From: JAPUIN01 sp041580375
Lineage (GTDB): Bacteria; Acidobacteriota; Polarisedimenticolia; Gp22-AA2
Reading direction: 5' to 3'
DNA length: 27,412 nt
Assembly (NCBI GenBank): GCA_041580375.1
Contig: JBFGDZ010000025.1
Location: forward strand, 1 to 27,412
The number at the start of each line of letters is the position of its first letter. The first letter of the stretch is position 1. Both the position numbers and the translations under genes were made by a program. The notes beneath the pieces were generated by a model. It was not told the DNA's origin, made no database searches, and saw nothing but the letters and a program-made list of their open reading frames with translations. Positions 11,823-18,683 of this stretch are shown piece after piece.

Positions 11823-12574
11823 GGGAGCGCTCACGATTCCGGCGGGGCGCCTACGTCTTCCCCAGCCTGTTCACGACGGCCAATCTTCTGTGCGGCTACA
11901 TCGCGGTGGTGCGCAGTCTGCAGGGAGACTACATGATCGCCGCCGTGGCGATCCTGATCGCCGCGCTTCTTGATCGGCTCGACGGCTGGGTGGCCCGGTT
12001 GACCGGCACCTCCAGCGACTTCGGCGTGCAGTTCGACTCCCTCGCCGACGTCATCTCGTTCGGCATGGCCCCCGCCCTGCTGGTGCACATGTGGGCTCTC
12101 GCGGACCTGCCGAAGATCGTCTCCCTCGTACCCTTTCTGTACCTGGCAGCCGGTTCGGCCCGGCTGGCCCGCTTCAACATCCAGGCGCCGGCCCAGGACA
12201 AGCGCTACTTCGTCGGCCTGCCGATCCCGGCCGCCGCCTGCGTTCTGGCTTCGTGCGTCTTCTACAATCCGTCCCCGGTGAACGACGCGATCACCTCGGG
12301 CCTGGTGGCCATTCTGGTCCTCGTGCTCTCGGTGCTCATGGTGAGCAAGGTCCGCTACCGGTCCTTCAAGGAGATCGATCTGCGGCGGCGCACCCGCTGG
12401 GTGATGGTCATCCTCGTGGCGATGGTCTATTTTGTCGTCGCGTCCTCGCCGGAGTTCGTGGCCCTCATCCTGAGCTTCACGTACCTGTTGTCGGGGCTCG
12501 TGCCCCGGCTGCTGTCGGCGGGGCGGCATGAGACCCGCCCCGCGCCCGCCCGGGAGCGTCATGACAAAACCTAG
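11819..12574 (+). CDS. pssA: CDP-diacylglycerol-serine O-phosphatidyltransferase
   Basis: A 251-residue integral membrane enzyme of the CDP-alcohol phosphotransferase family. The full catalytic pattern is visible: Asp55-Gly56, Ala59-Arg60, Gly69, Asp73 and Asp77 (DG-x2-AR-x8-G-x3-D-x3-D). The N-terminal FPSLFTTANLLCGYIAV and six or more hydrophobic segments match the type II (Bacillus-like) PssA. It makes phosphatidylserine from CDP-diacylglycerol and serine, feeding Psd encoded immediately upstream. The GTG start overlaps the psd stop by four bases. The last ~15 residues are polar, and the gene overlaps the next one by 14 bases. Confidence 0.95.
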   Translation: MRERSRFRRGAYVFPSLFTTANLLCGYIAVVRSLQGDYMIAAVAILIAALLDRLDGWVARLTGTSSDFGVQFDSLADVISFGMAPALLVHMWALADLPKIVSLVPFLYLAAGSARLARFNIQAPAQDKRYFVGLPIPAAACVLASCVFYNPSPVNDAITSGLVAILVLVLSVLMVSKVRYRSFKEIDLRRRTRWVMVILVAMVYFVVASSPEFVALILSFTYLLSGLVPRLLSAGRHETRPAPARERHDKT

Positions 12575-13601
12575 CGCGCGGGACGATCGACCGCGAGCGC
12601 ACGTCGCGCTGTTCGAGGCGACGTCGCTGAGCGCCCGGGGGATCAAGGAGCAGCTGGTGGCGCGGTCTTTCCCGACCGCATCCGTTCACCTCTACACGAC
12701 GCGCACGGATCCGGACAGCAATCTGACCGAGTTCGGGGACGAGGCGATGCTGGTAACCAGGCCGGACATCGAGGCGCTGGGCCCGCTCGACATCGCGTTT
12801 CTCTGCGGAACGCGGGAGGAGGGCGAGCGCTACCTCGCGTGGGCCGATCGAGTCGGCTTCGTGGCGATTGACGTGTCGGGCGCGTCACGGGGCAGCGACG
12901 CGATCCCGATGATCAACGTCGCCGTCAACCCGGAGTCGATCCCGGCTCATCACGGAGTGGTCGCCAGTCCACATCCGATCGCGCAGTTTCTCTCGACGCT
13001 GCTGGCGCCGTTGCAGCGGGCGTTCCGGAGCGTGAGGGCGGCGGCGGTCGTCCTGCAGCCGGCGTCCGAGTGCGGGGAACGCGGCATCGAGGAGCTGTAT
13101 CAGCAGACCCTCGGCCTGCTCAATTTCCGCGAGGTCCCGAACACGACGTTCGGAAGGCAGCTCGCGTTCAATCTGCTTCCGAGCTCGCTCTATGAGGTGC
13201 GGTCCATCCCTGGCGGGGCCTCGCCGGCGGACCTGGAGGCGGAGGTCACGCGCATCACCGGTGAGGGGCTGCGTCTCGCCGTCGAGGTCGTTCTCGCTCC
13301 GGTCTTTCACTGTCACTCGGCCCTCGTCCACCTGGAGCTACCGGCGGGGACGGGCCGGGAATCCCTGGAGGCCGCCCTGCGAGGGGCCCGGGAGATCCGG
13401 ATCGCCACCGCGAGCGACCCCAACACGCCGGTCGATCGGGCGGGGGAGGCGGGTCTCTCGATCAGCGGCATCCGTCCGGCCGGAGCGGACGGCGCATTCT
13501 GGATGTGGGCCGTGACCGACAATCTGAAGTCGGGTTCGGCACTGAACGCCGTGCGGATCGCCGAGGCGATTCTCGATCGCAAGGTTCTCGCAGCCCACTG
13601 A
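12561..13601 (+). CDS. aspartate-semialdehyde dehydrogenase-like protein lacking the catalytic Cys
   Basis: About 346 residues from the ATG at 12561 (GGGAG upstream). The overall layout is that of ASADH: a Rossmann-like N-terminal half, a dimerization domain, and the C-terminal signature AVTDNLKSGSALNAVRIAE. Key sites are changed. The NADP loop GxTGxVG is replaced by FEATSLSARG (~18-27). The active-site segment that should read like NPNCST reads ASPHPIA, with Pro139 in the cysteine position. A His in FHCHSALVH corresponds to the conserved second-half histidine region. It therefore probably does not reduce aspartyl phosphate; Usg-type ASADH paralogues are the nearest known parallel. It is coupled to pssA by a 14-base overlap. 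Confidence 0.75.
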   Translation: MTKPSARDDRPRAHVALFEATSLSARGIKEQLVARSFPTASVHLYTTRTDPDSNLTEFGDEAMLVTRPDIEALGPLDIAFLCGTREEGERYLAWADRVGFVAIDVSGASRGSDAIPMINVAVNPESIPAHHGVVASPHPIAQFLSTLLAPLQRAFRSVRAAAVVLQPASECGERGIEELYQQTLGLLNFREVPNTTFGRQLAFNLLPSSLYEVRSIPGGASPADLEAEVTRITGEGLRLAVEVVLAPVFHCHSALVHLELPAGTGRESLEAALRGAREIRIATASDPNTPVDRAGEAGLSISGIRPAGADGAFWMWAVTDNLKSGSALNAVRIAEAILDRKVLAAH

Positions 13602-13610
13602 GGGGTCGAC

Positions 13611-14375
13611 ATGTCCTTCCGTCGCGTTCTGGGGGTCGCCGCCGCGTCGTGGCTCGCTGCGCTGTCATGGGCCCCCGCCCAGGACCTGAAGCGCCCGGAG
13701 GAGCAGCTCGCCGCCATCTATTCCCTCCGGGTTCAGCTGGAGGTGGAGCAGCGCCGTCTCGACGATGCTCTCGGCCGGCACTCCGAGAACGCCCGCATGC
13801 AGGAGGCGGCCCAGGGGAGGGTCACCCGGCTGGCGCTGGAGCTGGAGGCGATGGTCGACGGGCGCCAGGACTCCGACCCCGACCTGATCGATTCGCGGGA
13901 GCAGGCCCTGGAGACCGCCGAGCGGGCCCTCGCCTCCCTTTTTCACGAGGGCCGGCGCCTGCGCGGGGAGATCCGCGACGCCCACGTGCGGATCGGCATC
14001 CTCCAGGACAGGATCCAGTCGCTGCGGCGCACGCTGCCCTCGGACAACGAGTCGCTCACCGGCGTGTGGGAGGTGACCTATCTGCCCAGCGGGGATCGGG
14101 GCGCCTTCACGCTGCGCCAGTCGGGCACGCTGATCAGCGGGGAGTACTCGCTCGAAGGGGGCTGGAAGGGCAGCCTGCAGGGCACCTTCGTCGATGGCAA
14201 GGTGCTGCTGCACCGCATCGACTCCAAGCTGGGCCGGTCCTCCGATCTCGAGGGGAGGATCTCCTCGGACGGCCGCACGCTGCGGGGGACCTGGACGAAC
14301 TACGTCATGTCGGGAGGGGAGGCGAACTCCGGCTCCTGGGTCGCCCGCAAGCGCGCCGAGCAATCCGAATCGTGA
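13611..14375 (+). CDS. secreted protein of unknown function: coiled coil plus C-terminal beta domain
   Basis: A 254-residue protein that I cannot assign to a named family. Residues 1-~24 form a signal peptide (RRVLGVAAASWLAALSWAPA then QD). Residues ~25-140 are strongly helical, with heptad-like Leu/Ala spacing and many Glu/Arg, consistent with a coiled coil. Residues ~147-250 look like a small beta-sandwich or lipocalin-like domain: LTGVWEVTYLPSGDRGAFTL, then repeated G-x-(Y/L)-x strands, and GTWTNYVMSGG. Similar short beta domains with a GxW start occur in secreted Acidobacteria and myxobacteria proteins. The ATG at 13611 has GAGGGG five bases upstream and follows the previous gene by nine bases. 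A periplasmic or outer-membrane-associated location is inferred. Confidence 0.75.
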   Translation: MSFRRVLGVAAASWLAALSWAPAQDLKRPEEQLAAIYSLRVQLEVEQRRLDDALGRHSENARMQEAAQGRVTRLALELEAMVDGRQDSDPDLIDSREQALETAERALASLFHEGRRLRGEIRDAHVRIGILQDRIQSLRRTLPSDNESLTGVWEVTYLPSGDRGAFTLRQSGTLISGEYSLEGGWKGSLQGTFVDGKVLLHRIDSKLGRSSDLEGRISSDGRTLRGTWTNYVMSGGEANSGSWVARKRAEQSES

Positions 14376-14406
14376 ATCGGGTAGCGCACGGCGCCGCCGT
14401 ATTCCG

Positions 14407-16488
14407 TCAGCGCAGGTCCGCCGACGCGCCGGGATCGATGCGGAACGGCAGTCGGCCATGCTCGCGGCCGCCGTTCGCCGTCCGCTCTCGCACCAGCAGG
14501 ACGTAGTCTCCGTCGGCCAAACCCTCGACCGGGAGCGTGACCCTGATCGGTCCCGGGGTCGGGCCGTCGAACGCCCCGATCGGTTTCGATCGGACCACCT
14601 CATCGCCGCGCAGGATCACCAGATCCCATCTCTTTCCGGGCGGGCGTCCCGCCGGGAGCCTGAACCCGCAGGCGATCGGCTCGCCCGGGGCGAAGCGGGT
14701 CCTCAGGGCGGGCCCCGAGTCGTACGTCTCGATCGGCTCGTCACCGTCCCCGTCCTCGCTCAGGGTGTCGAGGTCGATCCAGAGGCTTTTCTGCGCCATG
14801 GAGTAGATGGACAGGCCGGCCAGATCACCGGCTGCGGCGCCGGAGGGCTCCACCTCGATGCTCGCGGCCCCGAGGATCCCGCCCTGCAGGTCGGAGAAGA
14901 CGGCCGTGATCGTCTGACGCCTCGCCGGCAGGGGGACGCGGGCAAAGAGGTTCAGACCGAGACCGATGGCGGGGGATCCCCCGGGTGGAAGCATGATCCG
15001 GATGTTGCGGGCCGTCCGGTAGACCTTCTTCCCTGTGGCGTCCATCGACACGAGGCCCAGCTCGACCCGCGAGGTCCAGCGCCCCTTCTCCGGCACGAAA
15101 GCGGCGGAACGCGCCGGCAGATAGACGACGAGGTCGTAGACGCGCTCGCGGCCGGAGGGCGGGCCGGGCACGGCCGCCATCTCCAGGCCGGCCCGGGGAT
15201 GGAGCTCCGGCAGAAGGTGGGCGGCCTGCACGCTGCGCTCCCGGGCCTCCTCGGGAGGCAGCCGCACGAAGCCGTCGCGATGACGGACGCGGACGCCGCC
15301 CCGTTTCACCTTGACCGTGACGCCGTGGTAGATGCCGTCGGGCGGTCCTTCCGGAGCGTACGCCAGGACGTAGTACGAGCGGCTCGTCCTGTCAATCGAC
15401 TGGAGCCCCCCCAGGAACTCGTTCGTCGTCGACACGACGCCGCCCGTGTTCAGCGCCAGGATCTTGAGCGAGTTCTGCCGCTGGAAGTCGCGCGCCAGCC
15501 GCCCGGCCCCGCCGGTGGATACGCCCGTCGTCTGGATGGCGTGGAGCGTGACCCCGGCCGTGGCCGCGGCCCGCGCCAGCCCCTTGAGATTCACCGAGAG
15601 GTTGAAGCTGTCGTCGCCGAGCTCGTGGTACTCGCGCGTCGGATACTCGGGAATGCCGTCGCCGATGTAGACGATACCCCGCTGCCCCGGCCAGGCGGCC
15701 AGCGCGTCGACGAGGGAGCGCAGGACGCTGAGGATCGGCCCCATCACGGCGGCGTCCTCCTTGGCGAAGGCGGTGGCGAGGGAGGCGGCCTGGGTCCTGC
15801 GAACCCGCGGAGCGTCGCTGTCGCGCAGGGATCCGGACCGGCGTATCAACCCCTCCTGCAGGGCGCGCGCGATCTCACGACGCCGCTCCTCCGCGACCTC
15901 GTGATGGTCGGAGAACCGGATGCGGTCGTCGAGGCTCTCCTCGATGACTCTCCTGAGCGACTCCCGGTCGGTCGAGAAATCGTGCAGGACGCGGAGCTTC
16001 TGCAGCCTGTTGTAAGCGAGGATCGAGACCAGGTCATCGGGCAGCAGATCCGCCTCCAGAAATTCGATCGCCGCCCGGCGCGCGGCGCCCAGGGCGAAGG
16101 GATCGGAGACGGCGTCCTCGAAGAACAGGACGAGGCGTCGGGGGTAGAGGGGAGCGCTGGGCCCGGCGGGGGCGGCTTCGTCCGCGGCGGCCGCAGCCCG
16201 GGAGCGCCCCTCCGGGGGAGATGGAGGCGGCTCGTAATACTCCACGGATGCGATCGGCTTGCGCCGGCGCTCCACCTTCAGAACGAAGTCGTCCGCCGTC
16301 AGGTCGCGGACGGGCCGGCCCCGCGAGTCGGTGACGTAGACCTCGATCAGCACCAGCTCGGCGGTGGCGCGCTCGAGGAGCGCCGTCTGCGCGGGTCGCT
16401 CCTCCGCGACGTCGGTCGCCGGGGCCGGTCCCGGCATCGAGAGCAGCCCCGCGATGAGGCACCCGGAACTGATCAGAAGCGGTCGCAT
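14407..16488 (-). CDS. VWFA-related (Acidobacteria-type) secreted protein
   Basis: A 693-residue protein with a signal peptide (~1-25, ending near PAPAT). Residues ~40-85 carry the typical N-terminal block of the 'VWFA-related Acidobacterial domain' family: AELVLIEVYVTDSRGRPV then DLTADDFVL. Residues ~115-400 are a von Willebrand A-like domain (RRLVLFFEDAVSDPFALG, IVYIGDGIPE, YYVLAYAPEG, then GVTVKVKRGGVRVRHRDGF). The MIDAS is not canonical. Residues ~430-690 are beta-rich with no clear family. Function is unknown; the family is expanded in Acidobacteria and is thought to act at or outside the cell surface. GGAGAT lies seven bases before the ATG. It is convergent with the preceding gene, only 31 bases apart. 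Confidence 0.88.
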   Translation of the reverse strand: MRPLLISSGCLIAGLLSMPGPAPATDVAEERPAQTALLERATAELVLIEVYVTDSRGRPVRDLTADDFVLKVERRRKPIASVEYYEPPPSPPEGRSRAAAAADEAAPAGPSAPLYPRRLVLFFEDAVSDPFALGAARRAAIEFLEADLLPDDLVSILAYNRLQKLRVLHDFSTDRESLRRVIEESLDDRIRFSDHHEVAEERRREIARALQEGLIRRSGSLRDSDAPRVRRTQAASLATAFAKEDAAVMGPILSVLRSLVDALAAWPGQRGIVYIGDGIPEYPTREYHELGDDSFNLSVNLKGLARAAATAGVTLHAIQTTGVSTGGAGRLARDFQRQNSLKILALNTGGVVSTTNEFLGGLQSIDRTSRSYYVLAYAPEGPPDGIYHGVTVKVKRGGVRVRHRDGFVRLPPEEARERSVQAAHLLPELHPRAGLEMAAVPGPPSGRERVYDLVVYLPARSAAFVPEKGRWTSRVELGLVSMDATGKKVYRTARNIRIMLPPGGSPAIGLGLNLFARVPLPARRQTITAVFSDLQGGILGAASIEVEPSGAAAGDLAGLSIYSMAQKSLWIDLDTLSEDGDGDEPIETYDSGPALRTRFAPGEPIACGFRLPAGRPPGKRWDLVILRGDEVVRSKPIGAFDGPTPGPIRVTLPVEGLADGDYVLLVRERTANGGREHGRLPFRIDPGASADLR

Positions 16489-16511
16489 CGTCGGGATCTC
16501 CGCCTGCCGGG

Positions 16512-16540
16512 ATCATACGCCCATCGACGCGGGGCGGCAG
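16512..16540 (-). promoter_or_regulatory. possible promoter of the VWFA-related gene
   Basis: On the minus strand TATGAT (16517-16512) is a good -10. The -35 at 17 bases is CTGCCG, a weak match. The transcription start would be near 16505, giving a leader of about 17 bases. Confidence 0.35.
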
Positions 16541-16583
16541 CGTGCCTTCGCCGAAAACGGCCCGTGATCGCCGCGACCGTTCC

Positions 16584-16612
16584 TTGACCTCATCCCGGCC
16601 GCGCAGTAGGAT
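16584..16612 (+). promoter_or_regulatory. promoter of lolC-lolD
   Basis: TTGACC (16584-16589) and TAGGAT (16607-16612) are separated by 17 bases. The start of transcription is expected near 16619, about 43 bases before the lolC ATG at 16662. Confidence 0.5.
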
Positions 16613-16661
16613 GGGTCGCCTCCCGGCCGCGTTGCCGGCGGAACGGGAGGGCCACCTGCCC

Positions 16662-17903
16662 ATGGGTTATCCTCTCTTCATCGCCAGGCGCTATCTTCTC
16701 GCGCGACGCAAGCAGGCGATCATCTCCGTCATCTCGTTCGTGTCGGCTCTCGGAATCATCGTGGGCGTCGCCGCGCTGGTCGTCGTGCTGGCCCTGATGA
16801 CCGGCTTCCAGGAGCAGATCCAGTCGAAGATCCTGGGCGCGAATGCGCATCTGACCGTCCTCTCCGGCTGGGCCGGCCGTCCGATCCGGGAATGGCCCCG
16901 GCTGGCCGGCGCCGTTGCGGGACTCGAGCCGGTCGCCGCCACGGCGCCGGTGGTGTACGAGAAGGGGATGGCGACGAGCCAGCTCAATCCGGCGGGGTCG
17001 GCCGTGCTGATCAAGGGGATCGATCCGGAGCTCGAGCCCCGCGTGACGGACGTGGCCGCGCAGGTGCGGGGTGATCTCGGCGATCTGGCCGTTCCGGGAC
17101 CGGGCGGCCGGGATCGCGCCATTTTGGGGGTGGACCTGGCCTCCATGCTCGGCGTCGGCATCGGGGACGTCGTGCGCCTGATCATCCCGCAGGCGCACGT
17201 GTCGCCCCTCCTCACCGTGCCGCGCAGCCGCGAGTTCGTCGTGACGGGCGTCGCCGAGGCGGGTTTTTACGAGATCGACACGAGCCGGGTCTACATCACG
17301 ATCGATGCCGCGCGCCGTTTCATCGGGATCGACGCGGAGGCGGCGACGGCGGTCGAAGCGAGAATCCGGCGGCCCGATCGAATCCAGGAAGCCGCGCGCG
17401 AGGTGCAGGCGGCCCTCGGCAGTGATTTCTACGTCAACGATCTGATCCGCATGAACAGCACCTTCTTCGCCGCGCTGCGGCTGGAGAAGCTGGCGATGAC
17501 GATCGCCATCGGCCTCATCGTGCTCGTGGCGGCGCTCAACATCGTCTCGATCCTCGTCCTGATGGTGATGGAAAAGGTCCGCGACATCGGCATCCTCTCG
17601 GCCATGGGGGCCACCGCGGCGGGGATCCGGAGGATCTTCCTGCTCCAGGGACTGAGCATCGCGCTCCTGGGGACCGCCAGCGGCGCGGCGATCGGCGCGG
17701 GGCTGGCCCACGTGCTCGATCGGTACCGGCTCGTGTCCCTGCCGGTCGACATCTATTTCATACCGTACGTTCCGTTTCACGTGCGGCCGCTGGATGTCCT
17801 GCTCGTCTCCTCTCTCACCGTCGCCGTGTCCTTCGTCGCCACGCTCTACCCCTCCTGGCGCGCGGCCCAGCTCGATCCCTCGGAGGCGTTGCGTTATGAG
17901 TGA
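16662..17903 (+). CDS. lolC: lipoprotein-releasing system permease (LolC/LolE type)
   Basis: About 413 residues from the ATG at 16662 (GGGAGG upstream), the usual length for LolC/LolE. The N-terminus PLFIARRYLLARRKQA and the first membrane helix (~20-45) are diagnostic. A large periplasmic domain follows (~46-265). Three C-terminal helices belong to the FtsX domain, including MEKVRDIGILSAMGATAAGI, and the protein ends with YPSWRAAQLDPSEALRYE. It forms the membrane part of the transporter that releases outer-membrane lipoproteins from the inner membrane to LolA. Only one permease is encoded here, so it may act as a homodimer (LolF-like) unless a partner lies elsewhere. It overlaps lolD by eight bases. 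Confidence 0.93.
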   Translation: MGYPLFIARRYLLARRKQAIISVISFVSALGIIVGVAALVVVLALMTGFQEQIQSKILGANAHLTVLSGWAGRPIREWPRLAGAVAGLEPVAATAPVVYEKGMATSQLNPAGSAVLIKGIDPELEPRVTDVAAQVRGDLGDLAVPGPGGRDRAILGVDLASMLGVGIGDVVRLIIPQAHVSPLLTVPRSREFVVTGVAEAGFYEIDTSRVYITIDAARRFIGIDAEAATAVEARIRRPDRIQEAAREVQAALGSDFYVNDLIRMNSTFFAALRLEKLAMTIAIGLIVLVAALNIVSILVLMVMEKVRDIGILSAMGATAAGIRRIFLLQGLSIALLGTASGAAIGAGLAHVLDRYRLVSLPVDIYFIPYVPFHVRPLDVLLVSSLTVAVSFVATLYPSWRAAQLDPSEALRYE

Positions 17904-18642
17904 GTCGGCCGCCGCGGGCCCCCCGCTGCTCCGATGCGAGGCCGTGAGCAAGGGGTTCGGTCCCGGGGACCGGAGGGTCGAGGTTCTTCGAGGACTCGAT
18001 CTGGAGATCTCCCGGGGAGAGATGGTGGCCGTGCTGGGGGAGTCGGGCGCCGGCAAGACGACGCTCCTCCACCTCGTGGGCGCCATCGATCGCCCCGACG
18101 CGGGAGCCATCCGGTTCCGGGGACGCGACGTCGCGACCGCGACCGCCGCGGACCGGGCCGCCTATCGCAACCGCGAGCTCGGCTTCCTGTTCCAGTTCCA
18201 CAACCTGCTGCCGGAGTTCAGCGCGGTGGAGAACGTCATGATGCCCCTCCTGATCCGCGGGTCGGGGCGGAGGGAGAGCCTGGCACGGGCCCGGGATCTT
18301 CTGAACGATCTGGGTCTCGGGAGCCACCACGATCGGCGGCCGGCGGAGCTCTCGGGGGGCGAGCAGCAGCGGGTGGCCATCGCTCGCGCCATCGCCGGAT
18401 CTCCGGCGCTGCTGCTCGCGGACGAGCCGACCGGGAGCCTCGACGAGCGCAACGCGGCGATCGTGTTCCGGCTGCTTCTCGATCTGCACCGGCGCCGCGG
18501 GATGACGACGCTGCTGGTCACGCACAGCGCCCGGCTCGCATCCTCCTGCACGCGCGTGCTGCGCATGGAGGGCGGTTCCTTGACGGCCTCGGGGGCCACC
18601 CGGTACAATGAGAGTTCAGGGGTCGCACGGGTTCCCCACTGA
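17896..18642 (+). CDS. lolD: lipoprotein-releasing system ATP-binding protein LolD
   Basis: A 248-residue ABC ATPase. Walker A GESGAGKTT is at 48-56, the Q-loop is in FLFQFHNLLPEFSAVENVMMP, the signature is LSGGEQQRVAIARA, Walker B is LLLADEPTGSLD, and the H-loop is VTHS. The segment around the Q-loop is typical of the LolD/MacB group. It powers extraction of mature lipoproteins by the adjacent permease at the inner membrane. The ATG at 17896 lies inside the end of lolC, so translation is coupled. A longer upstream open frame would add residues unlike the family, so this start is preferred. Its 3' end carries the promoter of the next gene. Confidence 0.95.
   Translation: MSESAAAGPPLLRCEAVSKGFGPGDRRVEVLRGLDLEISRGEMVAVLGESGAGKTTLLHLVGAIDRPDAGAIRFRGRDVATATAADRAAYRNRELGFLFQFHNLLPEFSAVENVMMPLLIRGSGRRESLARARDLLNDLGLGSHHDRRPAELSGGEQQRVAIARAIAGSPALLLADEPTGSLDERNAAIVFRLLLDLHRRRGMTTLLVTHSARLASSCTRVLRMEGGSLTASGATRYNESSGVARVPH
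18580..18609 (+). promoter_or_regulatory. promoter of clpC inside the 3' end of lolD
   Basis: TTGACG (18580-18585) and TACAAT (18604-18609) are 18 bases apart, and the -10 is preceded by GG. The transcription start is expected near 18616, leaving a ~68-base leader before the ATG at 18684. No heat-shock CIRCE-type repeat is seen. Confidence 0.5.
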
Positions 18643-18683
18643 CGAACCGATTCACCCGACATCTGGGATCTGGCGCTTCGGGA

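Noticed and set aside
12528..12560. Upstream ATG at 12528 as start of the ASADH-like gene
   Set aside because: It would add a Pro/Arg-rich stretch inside pssA. The ATG at 12561 has a ribosome site and better fits the family length.
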